In this document: one piece after another, positions 34,608 to 44,744 of the stretch
Position numbering within the stretch: the stretch's first letter is position 1
Layout: every line of letters begins with the position of its first letter
The notes under the pieces: generated by a model
The model's database searches: none
What the model was told of the DNA's origin: nothing
What the model saw: only the letters and a program-made list of their open reading frames with translations
Program-made: the position numbers and the translations under genes
Source of the DNA: Paenibacillus rigui
GTDB lineage: Bacteria > Bacillota > Bacilli > Paenibacillales > NBRC-103111
Direction: 5' to 3'
DNA length: 64,000 nucleotides
Assembly (NCBI RefSeq): GCF_002234615.1
Contig: NZ_NMQW01000015.1
Location: forward strand, 1-64,000

Positions 34608-37481
34608 TTAAATGACACTCTGCTCCAGCCGTTTGGCATAGTCCTTGGAACGAATCGTATCCCTCTCCAGAATCGGCTTCAGGTACCGGCCTGTATAAGA
34701 GCCCTCCACCTTTACAACATCCTCTGGCGTTCCCGTTGCCACAATAGTCCCGCCTTTGCTGCCGCCCTCAGGGCCCAGGTCAATGATGTAATCGGCTGTC
34801 TTGATGACATCCAGGTTGTGCTCGATCACGAGTACGCTGTCGCCGTTCTCTACCAAGCGGTGCAGTACCTTCAGCAGCCGGTCAATATCATGGATATGCA
34901 AGCCTGTCGTAGGCTCATCCAGGATATAGATTGTCTTGCCTGTACTTCTGCGGTACAGCTCGGCAGCCAGCTTCACGCGCTGCGCTTCCCCGCCCGACAA
35001 AGTAGTAGCAGGCTGACCTAAGTCCATATAGCCTAAGCCGACATCCAGCAGCGTCTGCAGCTTGCGATGTATCCGCGGGATATTCTTGAAAAATTCACAA
35101 GCATCCTCAATCGTCATCCCGAGCACTTCCGAAATATTTTTCCCCTTGTAATGGACCTCCAGTGTTTCGCGGTTGTACCGTTTGCCCTTGCAAATTTCAC
35201 ATGGAACATACACATCGGGGAGGAAATGCATCTCGATTTTGATAATGCCGTCACCACGGCACGCTTCACAGCGCCCACCTTTGACGTTGAAGCTGAAGCG
35301 GCCTTTTTTGTAACCCCGCACCTTCGCTTCATTCGTGTTCGAATACAGGTCACGGATGTCGTCAAATACGCCTGTATAGGTGGCCGGATTGGAGCGCGGG
35401 GTGCGCCCGATGGGAGACTGGTCAATATCGATGACTTTGTCTACATGCTCCAGCCCGACGAAGTCGCGGTACTCGCCAGGACGCACCTTGGCCCCGTTCA
35501 ATTCCTTCGCCAAAGTCTTGTACAATATTTCATTAATGAGCGTACTCTTGCCGGAACCGGAAACGCCGGTGACGCAGGAGAAGACACCCAGTGGAATTTT
35601 CACACTGACATTGCGCAGATTGTTTTCCTTGGCTCCCTTGATCTCAAGCCATTTGCCATTCGGTTTGCGCCGGTCTGCGGCAATAGGAATGAACTTTTTC
35701 CCGCTTAAATATTGACCTGTTAACGAATTCGGATCGTCCATAATTTCCTTCGGCGTTCCCTGGGAGACAACCTTGCCTCCATGGATACCGGCACCTGGAC
35801 CGATATCGATAATGTAATCAGCGGCCATCATCGTATCCTCGTCATGCTCCACTACGATTAACGTATTCCCGAGATCGCGCATATGCACCAGCGTCTGGAT
35901 GAGCCGATCGTTGTCCCGTTGATGCAGTCCGATGCTCGGCTCATCCAAAATATAGAGCACGCCCATCAAGCTCGAGCCGATCTGTGTCGCGAGACGGATA
36001 CGCTGGGCCTCACCGCCGGAAAGAGTCCCCGCCGCACGGTGCATCGTTAAATAATCCAGACCCACATTTACCAAGAAGCCCAGGCGCGCCTTGATTTCTT
36101 TTAAAATGAGATGTGCAATCTGAAGCTCCCGCTCATTCAAATCCAACGATTCGAACCATTCCTGGGAATCCCCGATGGATAAGGAGGTGACGTGAGCGAT
36201 GTTCTTTCCGTTGATCGTTACTGCCAACGTTTCCGGCTTCAAGCGCTGTCCCTTGCATTTGCCGCACGGCTTGGAGCTCATATAGGTTTCAATATGCTCG
36301 CGGATGCCTTCGGAGAACGTATCCCGGTACCGGCGCTCCAGATTATGAATGATCCCTTCAAAAGCGACCATCGCTTCTTTCCGGTGCCCCATATCGTTCT
36401 CATAGCGGAAACGCACCTTTTCGCCGCCCGTGCCATACAGCAGCTTTTTCATATGCTCCGCGGACAAGTCGGCTACCGGCACGTTCTGCGGAATGCCGTA
36501 ATGCTCGCAGACCGCCGCCAAAAATTGCGGATAATAGTTCGACGTGCTTCCTGCCCACGCCTCGAACGCTCCCTCTTCAATAGACAGCTTCGGGTTCGGC
36601 ACAAGCAGATCCGGATCGACAATCATCTTGCTGCCCAAGCCGTCACATTCAGGGCAAGCCCCGAAAGGGCTGTTGAAGGAAAACATTCTCGGTGCCAGCT
36701 CCTCGATGCTGAAGCCGCACTCCGGACATGCGAGGTTTTGACTGAACAGCAGCTCTTCCTTCTCCATCACGTCGACGATGACCCGGCCGTTCCCGAGCTT
36801 AAGCGCGGTTTCGAGGGAATCCGCCAGCCGCGACTGGATGTCCTCCTTCACCACGATCCGGTCGACGACCACTTCGATGCTGTGCTTCTTGTTCTTATCC
36901 AGCTCGATTTTATCAGAGATGTCCATGACCTCTCCATTGACCCGTACGCGTACAAAGCCCTGCTTCTGGATATCCGCCAGCAGCTTGGAATGCTCGCCCT
37001 TGCGGCCGGATATAACCGGCCCCATAATTTGCAGCCTTGTCCGTTCAGGGTACTCCATAATCCGGTCCACCATTTGTTCCACGGTCTGGGACGTAATTTC
37101 AATTTTATGATCCGGGCAGTGCGGACGCCCAATTCGGGCGAACAGCAAGCGCAGGTAGTCATAAATTTCGGTAACTGTACCTACGGTAGAACGCGGATTG
37201 CGGCTGGTCGTCTTCTGATCGATGGAAATCGCGGGGGACAAGCCTTCGATGGAATCCACATCCGGCTTATCCATTTGTCCGAGAAACTGGCGTGCATAAG
37301 CGGACAGAGACTCTACGTATCTTCTCTGCCCTTCCGCATAGATCGTATCGAACGCAAGCGATGATTTGCCTGAACCGCTCAGGCCCGTCAGCACGACGAA
37401 ACGGTCACGCGGAATTGTTACGTCGATATTTTTCAAATTGTGCGCTCGCGCGCCTTTGATCACAATATTGTCTCTAGCCAC
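34608..37481 (-). CDS. uvrA: Excinuclease ABC subunit UvrA
   Basis: Damage-recognition ATPase of nucleotide excision repair, acting as UvrA2 with UvrB. The 957-residue protein has two ABC-type ATPase cores: Walker [10 protein letters not shown] (residue about 33) and GVSGSGKST (about 643), two signature LSGGEAQR motifs, and the zinc-finger cysteines [16 protein letters not shown] and [19 protein letters not shown] (shown here in part: [10 protein letters not shown]...CEICKGKR). The GTG start at 37481 has GGTGG 7 nt upstream and a further GGAGG 14 nt upstream. It follows uvrB by 131 bp in the usual uvrBA order, with no terminator between. Confidence 0.97.
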   Translation of the reverse strand: MARDNIVIKGARAHNLKNIDVTIPRDRFVVLTGLSGSGKSSLAFDTIYAEGQRRYVESLSAYARQFLGQMDKPDVDSIEGLSPAISIDQKTTSRNPRSTVGTVTEIYDYLRLLFARIGRPHCPDHKIEITSQTVEQMVDRIMEYPERTRLQIMGPVISGRKGEHSKLLADIQKQGFVRVRVNGEVMDISDKIELDKNKKHSIEVVVDRIVVKEDIQSRLADSLETALKLGNGRVIVDVMEKEELLFSQNLACPECGFSIEELAPRMFSFNSPFGACPECDGLGSKMIVDPDLLVPNPKLSIEEGAFEAWAGSTSNYYPQFLAAVCEHYGIPQNVPVADLSAEHMKKLLYGTGGEKVRFRYENDMGHRKEAMVAFEGIIHNLERRYRDTFSEGIREHIETYMSSKPCGKCKGQRLKPETLAVTINGKNIAHVTSLSIGDSQEWFESLDLNERELQIAHLILKEIKARLGFLVNVGLDYLTMHRAAGTLSGGEAQRIRLATQIGSSLMGVLYILDEPSIGLHQRDNDRLIQTLVHMRDLGNTLIVVEHDEDTMMAADYIIDIGPGAGIHGGKVVSQGTPKEIMDDPNSLTGQYLSGKKFIPIAADRRKPNGKWLEIKGAKENNLRNVSVKIPLGVFSCVTGVSGSGKSTLINEILYKTLAKELNGAKVRPGEYRDFVGLEHVDKVIDIDQSPIGRTPRSNPATYTGVFDDIRDLYSNTNEAKVRGYKKGRFSFNVKGGRCEACRGDGIIKIEMHFLPDVYVPCEICKGKRYNRETLEVHYKGKNISEVLGMTIEDACEFFKNIPRIHRKLQTLLDVGLGYMDLGQPATTLSGGEAQRVKLAAELYRRSTGKTIYILDEPTTGLHIHDIDRLLKVLHRLVENGDSVLVIEHNLDVIKTADYIIDLGPEGGSKGGTIVATGTPEDVVKVEGSYTGRYLKPILERDTIRSKDYAKRLEQSVI

Positions 37482-37612
37482 TTACTTTCCACCATCCTCC
37501 ATGATAAAACGGCCCATCGGCTGATGCTATGTCAGGCGCCTGCAATAGGTACCGCTCCTATTTACTATTTATTGACAATCGATTCCATGGACTTTATTAC
37601 CCAGTATAACCA

Positions 37613-39610
37613 CTAAAGGTCTGCTTTTAACTCCAGCACCGCGTCACGAAGCTCGGCGGCCCGCTCGAACTGCAGATTCTTGGCCGCTTCTTTCATTTCC
37701 TGCTCCAAACGCTCGATGAGCGACATACGATCCTTCTTCGACATCTTCGCATCCTTCACGTCGGCCAAATAATCGGCCTTCGATTCGGCTACCTTCACCG
37801 CTTCAATAACATCGCGTACCTTCTTCTGAATCGTTTGCGGTGTAATGCCGTGCTTCTCATTGTAGGCAAGCTGAATTTCGCGGCGGCGGTTCGTCTCCCG
37901 AATCGCTTTGTCCATCGAATCCGTTATTTTATCGCCATACATAATGACGCGCCCGTTCGCATTCCGCGCCGCGCGGCCAATTGTCTGAATGAGGGAACGT
38001 TCCGCACGGAGGAAGCCTTCCTTATCCGCATCGAGAATCGTGACGAGCGACACCTCCGGCAGGTCAAGACCTTCTCTGAGCAGGTTAATCCCGACCAGGA
38101 CGTGGAATACGCCAAGCCTCAAATCCCGCAAAATAGCCATACGCTCCAACGTCTTGATATCGGAGTGCAAATACCGGACCTTGATGCCGACCTCCTTCAG
38201 ATAATCGGTCAAATCCTCGGCCATTTTCTTCGTCAGCGTTGTGACCAGCACCCGCTCATCCTTGCGGATCCGTTCATGAATCTCGCCCAGCAAATCGTCG
38301 ATCTGCCCTTTGGTCGGCCGCACTTCAATAATCGGGTCAATCAGACCCGTCGGACGGATGATCTGCTCCACCATAACCGGGCAATGCTCCAGCTCAAAAG
38401 GCCCCGGCGTCGCGGAGATGAATACCGCCTGCTTCACCTTGGACTCGAATTCCTCGAACCGCAGCGGACGGTTATCCATCGCCGATGGCAGACGGAAGCC
38501 ATGGTTAACGAGCACTTCCTTGCGCGCCCGGTCCCCGTTGTACATCCCGCGGATTTGCGGCAGCGTCACGTGCGACTCATCGACCATCAGCAGCATGTCG
38601 TCCGGGAAATAATCGAACAGCGTATACGGTGTTGCTCCGCGCTCACGGAACGTCAACGGCCCGGAATAGTTCTCGATACCGGAGCAGAAGCCCATCTCCT
38701 GCATCATCTCGATATCATAGCGGGTCCGCTGCTCCAGCCGTTGGGCTTCCAGCAGCTTACCATCGCTCCGCAGCTCTTCCAATCGCTCCTCAAGCTCCCG
38801 TTCAATGTTCACAAGCGCTCTCTTCATCGTATCTTCATGGGTTACGAAGTGGGATGCCGGGAAAATTGCGATGTGATCCCGCTCGCCAAGGATCTCGCCG
38901 GTCAGTACGTCGATCTCCGTAATGCGCTCGATCTCGTCACCAAACAGCTCCACCCGAACCGCCTGCTCCCCGTGGGATGCCGGGAAAATCTCAATGACAT
39001 CGCCACGCACACGAAAGGTCCCGCGTACGAAGTTGATATCATTGCGCTGATACTGGATATCGATCAACCGATGCAAAATGTCGTTGCGGGACCGCTCCAT
39101 CCCTACCCGCAGGGAGAGCACCAGATTTCCGTATTCGATCGGGGAACCCAAGCCATATATGCACGACACGCTCGCCACAATAATAACATCGCGACGCTCG
39201 AACAACGAGCTGGTCGCAGAGTGGCGAAGCTTATCGATTTCTTCGTTGATGCTTGAATCCTTTTCAATAAACGTATCCGAAGACGGGATATACGCCTCCG
39301 GCTGGTAATAGTCGTAATAGCTGACGAAATATTCGACGGCATTATTCGGAAAAAACTCTTTCAGCTCCGCACACAGCTGTGCCGCCAGCGTCTTGTTGTG
39401 CGCGATAAGCAGCGTCGGCCGGTTCAGCCTCGCAATCACCTGAGCCGCCGTAAACGTTTTCCCCGTTCCCGTCGCTCCAAGCAGCGTCTGATACCGCTGT
39501 CCCGCTTGAATCGTCTCTACCAGCTTCTCGATCGCCTGAGGCTGATCTCCCTGTGGAGCAAAGTCCGAGACCAGCTCAAAAGGTTTATAGCTCATCGGTA
39601 CTTCGTTCAT
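37613..39610 (-). CDS. uvrB: Excinuclease ABC subunit UvrB
   Basis: Helicase-like central component of nucleotide excision repair; it receives damaged DNA from UvrA and recruits the nuclease UvrC. The 665-residue protein has Walker A GATGTGKT (about residue 45), the beta-hairpin region [20 protein letters not shown], helicase motifs [10 protein letters not shown] and [10 protein letters not shown], and the C-terminal UVR domain ([19 protein letters not shown]) that binds UvrC. ATG 39610 is used; a second ATG five codons later has no better site. The promoter upstream is strong and overlapped downstream by a LexA-like box, consistent with SOS control. Confidence 0.97.
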   Translation of the reverse strand: MNEVPMSYKPFELVSDFAPQGDQPQAIEKLVETIQAGQRYQTLLGATGTGKTFTAAQVIARLNRPTLLIAHNKTLAAQLCAELKEFFPNNAVEYFVSYYDYYQPEAYIPSSDTFIEKDSSINEEIDKLRHSATSSLFERRDVIIVASVSCIYGLGSPIEYGNLVLSLRVGMERSRNDILHRLIDIQYQRNDINFVRGTFRVRGDVIEIFPASHGEQAVRVELFGDEIERITEIDVLTGEILGERDHIAIFPASHFVTHEDTMKRALVNIERELEERLEELRSDGKLLEAQRLEQRTRYDIEMMQEMGFCSGIENYSGPLTFRERGATPYTLFDYFPDDMLLMVDESHVTLPQIRGMYNGDRARKEVLVNHGFRLPSAMDNRPLRFEEFESKVKQAVFISATPGPFELEHCPVMVEQIIRPTGLIDPIIEVRPTKGQIDDLLGEIHERIRKDERVLVTTLTKKMAEDLTDYLKEVGIKVRYLHSDIKTLERMAILRDLRLGVFHVLVGINLLREGLDLPEVSLVTILDADKEGFLRAERSLIQTIGRAARNANGRVIMYGDKITDSMDKAIRETNRRREIQLAYNEKHGITPQTIQKKVRDVIEAVKVAESKADYLADVKDAKMSKKDRMSLIERLEQEMKEAAKNLQFERAAELRDAVLELKADL

Positions 39611-39725
39611 TTCATCACCCGCCTATTGAAAAAGATCATTTTCTATAAACTTTTACACCTGAATGTCCGATAAATACTATGCGCATATCGACGCAGGTTG
39701 ACTCCGTTCGACTTTTTCCTCTATA

Positions 39726-39739
39726 GGAATACTTGTTCC
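39726..39739 (-). promoter_or_regulatory. LexA (DinR)-like SOS box of uvrBA
   Basis: On the minus strand GGAACAAGTATTCC contains GAAC-N4-ATTC, one base off the Gram-positive LexA core GAAC-N4-GTTC. It lies just downstream of the uvrB -10, where repressor binding would block transcription. uvrBA is a known SOS operon in B. subtilis. Confidence 0.6.
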
Positions 39740-39744
39740 CATTT

Positions 39745-39773
39745 ATTATACCTTTTTTCACCTTTTGTTGCAA
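39745..39773 (-). promoter_or_regulatory. Promoter of uvrB-uvrA
   Basis: Minus-strand TTGCAA (39768-39773), a 17-bp spacer and a perfect TATAAT (39745-39750), about 135 bp before uvrB. Confidence 0.75.
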
Positions 39774-39872
39774 ACGGATAAAGCTTCCTTCCATCCGCTA
39801 TTGCAAGATTGGGCATGAAGGCATAGACGCACAAGCGCATCTTAATTTACTTATTCTAGGGGTGGTACAAAG

Positions 39873-40667
39873 GTGGATTTAACAACGATTATCGGTCTCG
39901 TCATAGGCTTAGGCGCCTTGGTAGGTGGTTATGTGTGGGACGGCGGTCACATCAGCGCCTTGATCGTCCCGAGTGCGATGCTGATCATTTTCGGGGGCAC
40001 CATCGGGGCCATTGCAATCAGCTTCCCGATGTCCCGCCTGAAGGAAATAGGCCAAGCTTTGAAAATGGCATTTACAGAGACAAAGCGCGATCCGCGAGCT
40101 ACCATTGAGGAGCTGGTGGATATGGCGAGCATTGCAAGAAGAGAAGGCGTGCTGGCTTTGGAGCAGCGGGCTCAGGAACACAGCAACACCTTTCTGCGTG
40201 ATGGTCTGATGATGGTTGTCGACGGTACCGATCCGGAGCTGACTCGGCAAATTTTGGAGCTGGAAATGGATGCCCTCGAGCACCATCATGAAGGCTGGGC
40301 CAAAATATTCGAAGCCGCTGGCGGATACGCCCCGTCCATGGGGATCATCGGTACGGTTATGGGCTTGATCCACGTATTGGGGAATCTGTCCGATCCAAGC
40401 ACCCTCGGGCCTGCTATCGCAGTAGCTTTTACGGCTACGCTGTACGGCGTATCCTCAGCTAACGTTGTGTACCTGCCTATCGCGCAAAAAATTAAAATTC
40501 GCAGTAAAGAGCAAATTTCCGAAATGGAACTGATGCTTGAAGGTATTCTTGCACTGCAGGCGGGCGAAAATCCTCAATTGATCAAAAAGAAATTGAATTC
40601 CTTCCTGCACCAGGACCATAAGAAAGCGGCAGAAGGCGAAGGTGATAGCGGTGGCGAGGAAGTCTAA
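39873..40667 (+). CDS. motA: Flagellar motor stator protein MotA
   Basis: Proton-channel subunit of the flagellar stator. The 264-residue protein has four membrane helices (IIGLVIGLGALVGGYVW; ALIVPSAMLIIFGGTIGAI; two in the second half around APSMGIIGTVMGLIHVL and GPAIAVAFTATLYG) and the large cytoplasmic loop between helices 2 and 3 that contacts the rotor. Start GTG 39873 with AGGGGTGG 7 nt upstream. It overlaps motB. The pair stands alone here, away from other flagellar genes, as in B. subtilis. Confidence 0.93.
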   Translation: MDLTTIIGLVIGLGALVGGYVWDGGHISALIVPSAMLIIFGGTIGAIAISFPMSRLKEIGQALKMAFTETKRDPRATIEELVDMASIARREGVLALEQRAQEHSNTFLRDGLMMVVDGTDPELTRQILELEMDALEHHHEGWAKIFEAAGGYAPSMGIIGTVMGLIHVLGNLSDPSTLGPAIAVAFTATLYGVSSANVVYLPIAQKIKIRSKEQISEMELMLEGILALQAGENPQLIKKKLNSFLHQDHKKAAEGEGDSGGEEV

Positions 40668-41415
40668 GAATCATGGCAGTCATGAGAATCATGAACGATG
40701 GCTCATTACCTATGCGGATTTGATTACGCTCCTGCTCATCTTTTTCGTTATCATGTATGCAATGAGTAAGATCGACAACGAAAAGTATCAGGTGCTCGCA
40801 CAAGCGCTCAGCTTCGAATTCAAAAAGTCCGATACCGTGATGCCGATGGGCGAAGGCGTTCTGGGCCGAGTAAGTACGGCCAAGGCTCAGGAAGGCGAGA
40901 AAACGCAGGACGATGAGAAGGAAAAGAAAGAGAAAGAAGAAAAAGAGAAGCGTGAGCAGCAGCTGGAGGATTTGCTGAAGAAGGTTCAGCAATATATTGA
41001 AGTAAACAACCTCCAAGCTCAGGTTGCCGCTGCAAATACGCCGAGGGGCGTAGCCGTCACGCTGAACGACTTGTTCTTGTTCGATCTGGGGAAAGCGGAA
41101 TTGAAGAAGGATGCTTATCCGATCCTGAATCAGCTCGCCAGCCTCTTCCCTACGCTGAATACTACGATCAGTATTGAAGGCCATACGGATAATTTACCGC
41201 TTGCTACAGGCTCAATCTACAGGGATAACTGGGGCTTGTCCAATGAACGCTCCTTGTCGGTGCTCCGTTACTTCATCAATAACGCAGGGCTTGAACCGAG
41301 AAAGTTCATTTCCACCGGTTACGCAGACACCCGTCCTGTAGCCGACAACAATTCTCCTGAGAATCGCTCCAAAAACCGCCGCGTTGAAATTGTCGTGCTG
41401 CGGGAGCCGAATTAG
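40651..41415 (+). CDS. motB: Flagellar motor stator protein MotB
   Basis: Peptidoglycan-anchored stator subunit. The 254-residue protein has a basic N-terminus, one helix with the proton-binding aspartate (TYADLITLLLIFFVIMY, Asp23), a long Lys/Glu-rich linker (about 80-115) and a C-terminal OmpA-like peptidoglycan-binding domain (ISIEGHTDNLPL, GLSNERSLSVLRYF, NRRVEIVV). The start is taken as GTG 40651 (MARKSK), matching MotB proteins of other Bacillota, rather than GTG 40642; it overlaps motA by 17 nt, so the two are coupled. The tyrosine before the aspartate is shared by proton-type stators but does not decide the ion. Confidence 0.92.
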   Translation: MARKSKNHGSHENHERWLITYADLITLLLIFFVIMYAMSKIDNEKYQVLAQALSFEFKKSDTVMPMGEGVLGRVSTAKAQEGEKTQDDEKEKKEKEEKEKREQQLEDLLKKVQQYIEVNNLQAQVAAANTPRGVAVTLNDLFLFDLGKAELKKDAYPILNQLASLFPTLNTTISIEGHTDNLPLATGSIYRDNWGLSNERSLSVLRYFINNAGLEPRKFISTGYADTRPVADNNSPENRSKNRRVEIVVLREPN

Positions 41416-41427
41416 GGGTATCTACCG

Positions 41428-41512
41428 AGGATAACCGGCTTTGCCATTTTTCAGGATGGCATGCGTTGTCAAGGTTGACGAAAGTTGTGAAACTTATACT
41501 TTCCTATCTACT
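41428..41512. repeat. Structured intergenic repeat, copy 1
   Basis: First of three about 86-bp related elements (others at 42991 and 47856). They start (A)GGATAA.CGRCTT and contain GGCA.(C/T)GTTTG.CAAGGT and end CTAC(C)T. This copy lies directly after motB and just before a terminator. Its second hairpin pairs AAAGT with ACTTT. Confidence 0.75.
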
Positions 41513-41559
41513 CAAAAAAAGCTGTCAGACGCATTTCTGCGTTATGACAGCTTTTTTTT
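41513..41559. terminator. Bidirectional terminator between motB and minJ
   Basis: A stem AAAAAAGCTGTCA / TGACAGCTTTTTT with T runs on both strands, between the convergent motAB and minJ genes. Confidence 0.92.
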
Positions 41560-41600
41560 GTAGGAGACCGGCCATAGAATGGTCCGGCTGGTCTTGCCGC

Positions 41601-42902
41601 TTACATCGGCTTGGTGCCCGAGGAAGGCTTGCTGAGCAATCCGACGAGCTTTTTCCTTACATAAGCGATAATGTGTGTTTGCTTTTCTTCCGCATAGTAC
41701 ATCGCCTCTTGATCAGGCGCTAGCAGGATACCGAGCTGGTGATGCTCCCCGGAAAACAGCGCGTGCTTCACGAACTTGGTCTCTCCCTCCAAGTTCAGCA
41801 CTTCCAGCTTGCAAAAGGCTGAATTCAGCTGCATCGCTTGATGCAGCTCCCGTTTGGTATGAACGGCGACTCCGTTCACCTTGTGAATGATCTCCCCCGC
41901 CTCCAGCTCCAGCCCTGCAGCGGCACTGTTCGGCAGGATCGCGAGGATCTTCAAGCCTCGCTTATCATGCACGAAGATCGGGCTTCGCTTGGCCTCGTCC
42001 CAACGGCTGTAGACGAGAAGCCCTTCGTGCAGCGCGATGCACAGCAGCGACGATAGTACCGTAAGCACAGGCGCCAGCTTGGCCAGTATGGCCAGCAGCA
42101 GCACAGCGACGGCGTAACCTGCCAGCAGCTTCGCGCTCATGCGCACCTTCTCCTTCGGCAGCCGGGAGCGCGTCATCTCGGCAAAGCCGATCATGACCGG
42201 AAAGCCGACGATCGTCCAGCCACCGCTCCACAGATCTCCGCCCAGCAGCGGTGTCCACGGTAGAGGGACCGTATTCGCCCCCTGCATAGGGACGAGCAGG
42301 AACAGCGCCAGCGGCCAAAACCCTTGCAGGTGGTAGCCTCCGACGATTTTGCCCCGCTTGCTTTCGTAAAACATCGGCGTCGCTGTGCGCGTCCCCTGTT
42401 GGCGGACGAACAACGCCTCCACCAAATGGAGCACAGCTACCAGCGCCAGCAGCGCCGGCATGTTCAGGCTTTGCAATGCGCCTGTAAACCATGCAGCTCC
42501 ATCCGAGGAGCCAAGAAGGCTAAGGGACGGGAACCAACCGAGAACCGCTTGGAGTATACCGATCACACCGATCGCATATGCCCAGCACAGAAAGCGTACG
42601 CGAAACAAAATCAGCAGCAGCGAAACGATCCACAGCAGAAGGATCGCCTCTGCTTGAATGGTGGCTCCCACCACGGCCATCAGCACGGAGGCTAACAGTC
42701 CGCCGATCCAGCCCCAGAGCACGGTGCGCCACGTTTCCGACACCAGCGAATGCAGCTTGGTATGAAACAGCTTTCGTTCAAACAGGATTTGTCTGCGATA
42801 CTGCAGCACAATGAATATAATGCCTACATAGTAGAACGGATGGGTTAACAGTTGAAGCAGGGCGTGAAGCCCTTTTTGTACCACTTCCATAAACATGGCC
42901 AT
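41601..42902 (-). CDS. minJ: MinJ-like polytopic PDZ-domain protein
   Basis: A 433-residue protein with about eight membrane helices followed by a cytoplasmic PDZ domain (LKILAILPNSAAAGLELEAGEIIHKVNG, split here as SAAAGLELEAGEIIHKVNG). In B. subtilis MinJ links MinCD to DivIVA at the division site and is needed for swarming. Identification rests on the architecture and on gene order: uvrA, uvrB, minJ, ctpB, ftsX and ftsE occur together in B. subtilis too. ATG 42902 with AAAGGAG upstream. It is flanked on both sides by copies of the 86-bp intergenic repeat. Confidence 0.8.
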   Translation of the reverse strand: MAMFMEVVQKGLHALLQLLTHPFYYVGIIFIVLQYRRQILFERKLFHTKLHSLVSETWRTVLWGWIGGLLASVLMAVVGATIQAEAILLLWIVSLLLILFRVRFLCWAYAIGVIGILQAVLGWFPSLSLLGSSDGAAWFTGALQSLNMPALLALVAVLHLVEALFVRQQGTRTATPMFYESKRGKIVGGYHLQGFWPLALFLLVPMQGANTVPLPWTPLLGGDLWSGGWTIVGFPVMIGFAEMTRSRLPKEKVRMSAKLLAGYAVAVLLLAILAKLAPVLTVLSSLLCIALHEGLLVYSRWDEAKRSPIFVHDKRGLKILAILPNSAAAGLELEAGEIIHKVNGVAVHTKRELHQAMQLNSAFCKLEVLNLEGETKFVKHALFSGEHHQLGILLAPDQEAMYYAEEKQTHIIAYVRKKLVGLLSKPSSGTKPM

Positions 42903-42919
42903 CGGACTGCTCCTTTACT

Positions 42920-42966
42920 TGGATAACGGCTTCGCCGTATCTCGTGGAACGGCTTGCTTGTCTAAG
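42920..42966. repeat. Degenerate partial copy of the intergenic repeat
   Basis: TGGATAACGGCTTCGCC followed by GGAACGGCTTGCTTGTCTAAG resembles the first half of the 86-bp element and sits between minJ and copy 2. Confidence 0.45.
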
Positions 42967-42990
42967 TAATTGCCACCTAAGATGAATACA

Positions 42991-43076
42991 AGGATAAACG
43001 GCTTCGCCATCGTTCCAGATGGCACGCGTTTGCCAAGGTAACCGAAGTATATGAAACTCATACTTCTTACCTACCT
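42991..43076. repeat. Structured intergenic repeat, copy 2
   Basis: Second 86-bp copy, between minJ and ctpB. Its first hairpin is GGC TTC GCC; its second is a long stem in which AGGTAA/TTACCT and GAAGTAT/ATACTTC pair. The pairing bases differ from those of the other copies but remain complementary. Confidence 0.8.
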
Positions 43077-43122
43077 AAAAAAGATTAGAAAAGCTGGACA
43101 ACCCAGCCTTCCTAATCTTTTC
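43077..43122. terminator. Terminator after ctpB
   Basis: A long stem (AAAAGATTAG and GCTGG arms pairing with CCAGC and CTAATCTTTT) with a 5-nt loop and a T run on the minus strand, 80 bp after the ctpB stop. Confidence 0.88.
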
Positions 43123-43203
43123 GACGTGCTGTATTCAATTTCCTCCCAGCCCCTTAACTTTCCGGTTGGAGGAGCCCCCGTCAAGCCTTCCGGCTTACCG
43201 GGA

Positions 43204-44649
43204 TCATTTGGCCATTTGCGTCTGAATTTGCTGTACAGCGGCCTTCAGCTGCACATCGTTTTTCGGATCCTTAATCTCGTTCAAAATCGCTTTTTCCAGA
43301 CGGTTGGCCGTTTCCGCGTCCACCTCTCCGGTGATCGGCAGATTTTGCGTCCGCTGAAACGCCTTGACCGAGAGTGCCGTTTTCTCGCTGAAATATCCGT
43401 CGGACCGGTCCGGACTTAGGCCAAGCCCCGCCAGCATGATCTGCAGGTTCTTAACATCCTCGGAGTTCGAATCCGGCTTCAAGGTCGATTTCTTGCTGAG
43501 CGGCGCGACTTTGAAGTAGGCCGGCTGTTCGACTGGGATATCCGCCGCAATTCCTTTTTTATGAATCCATGTTCCATTCGGCGTCAGCCACTTGTACACG
43601 GTCATTTTGATGTTGCTGCCGTCTCCCATTTCCTTCTCGAACGTTACCTGCACCGTACCCTTGCCATAACTCGTCTCTCCGACCAGCTTGCTGCCGGCCG
43701 AATCGTGCAGAGCCCCTGCCAATATCTCCGAGGCGCTTGCACTTCCTTTGTTGATCAGCACGGTTACCGGGTAATTTTTGCCGGTGCCTTGGGAATTCGT
43801 CGCTTCAATCTCACCTTTACGGTTCTCAATCTTCACGATCGGCTTCCCCTTTGCCACGAACGGCTCTACAATCTCGACGACAGCGGACAATAAGCCGCCC
43901 GGGTCATTACGCACGTCGATGATCAAGCCCTTCATGCCCTTGGCTTCCAGATTAGCCAGCTCGTCTTTAAACCGCTTGGCCGTATTACTGGAAAACTGAC
44001 GGATCTCGATTTTGCCGATATTGCCGGACATCATCTCCGCATAGACCGTTTCCACATCGATATCGTCACGAACGACGATCATCTGAATAGGGTCCTGCGT
44101 TCCCGGACGGACGATTTCGAGCTTCGCCTGCGTCCCTTTGGGACCGCGGATTTTCATAATCGCCTGGTTGAGGGTAAGCCCGTCGAGCTTTTCACCATTG
44201 ACCGACAAAATGACGTCTTTCGCATGCAAGCCCGCTTTTTCCGCCGGCGAGCCCTTAATCGGTGCGACAATCGTCACCTTCCCGTCATCGGAGGATACTT
44301 CGGCGCCAATTCCTTGGAACGAGGAGGTGATGCTCTCATCAAACTGCTTCGCCTCATTCTGATCCATATACACCGTAAACGGATCTTCGAGCGTCGAGAG
44401 CATTCCGTTAATGGCCCCGTTCACGACCTTCTCCTTGTCCACGTCGGAAAGAAACTTGTTCTCGATCAATGAATACGTCGTCGAGATTTTGTTCAAATCC
44501 TTGGTGGTCAAGCCTGACTTGACTGCTGCAGTCCCCTCCTTGCCCGCTACGGCAAAGATAGACGGATTCACGATCGTGAGCGTCATAATGCTGCTGGCGA
44601 ACATAGCCAACAAAATAAATGCCAATACCGTACGACCTTTAAATGTCAT
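43204..44649 (-). CDS. ctpB: S41-family C-terminal processing peptidase CtpB-like
   Basis: A 481-residue secreted/membrane-anchored serine protease. Order of parts: N-terminal anchor (VLAFILLAMFASSIMTLTIV), a cap region, PDZ domain (residues about 112-182, GIGAEVSSDDGKVTIVAPI), S41 protease domain with GSASASE (302-308) and the catalytic lysine in SYGKGTVQ (Lys330), and a C-terminal peptidoglycan-binding domain (VKAFQRTQNLPITGEVD). CtpB in B. subtilis cleaves SpoIVFA to activate pro-sigma-K processing. Start ATG 44649 is preferred over longer frames for its fit with family N-termini. It follows the EnvC-like gene by 95 bp in the same direction. Confidence 0.9.
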   Translation of the reverse strand: MTFKGRTVLAFILLAMFASSIMTLTIVNPSIFAVAGKEGTAAVKSGLTTKDLNKISTTYSLIENKFLSDVDKEKVVNGAINGMLSTLEDPFTVYMDQNEAKQFDESITSSFQGIGAEVSSDDGKVTIVAPIKGSPAEKAGLHAKDVILSVNGEKLDGLTLNQAIMKIRGPKGTQAKLEIVRPGTQDPIQMIVVRDDIDVETVYAEMMSGNIGKIEIRQFSSNTAKRFKDELANLEAKGMKGLIIDVRNDPGGLLSAVVEIVEPFVAKGKPIVKIENRKGEIEATNSQGTGKNYPVTVLINKGSASASEILAGALHDSAGSKLVGETSYGKGTVQVTFEKEMGDGSNIKMTVYKWLTPNGTWIHKKGIAADIPVEQPAYFKVAPLSKKSTLKPDSNSEDVKNLQIMLAGLGLSPDRSDGYFSEKTALSVKAFQRTQNLPITGEVDAETANRLEKAILNEIKDPKNDVQLKAAVQQIQTQMAK

Positions 44650-44744
44650 TGCTTCTTCCACACCGCCTTTTATCCACTCGTCCCTATGAGGCCAACTCAC
44701 TCATTTGTAGTATATGACAAGCCATTAGAAATTATTAACAGCGG

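Noticed and set aside
37835-39256. 473-codon plus-strand frame opposite uvrB (and a similar 390-codon frame opposite uvrA).
   Set aside because: UvrA and UvrB are certain on the minus strand; the plus frames are rich in His/Arg/Leu as expected of reversed codons.
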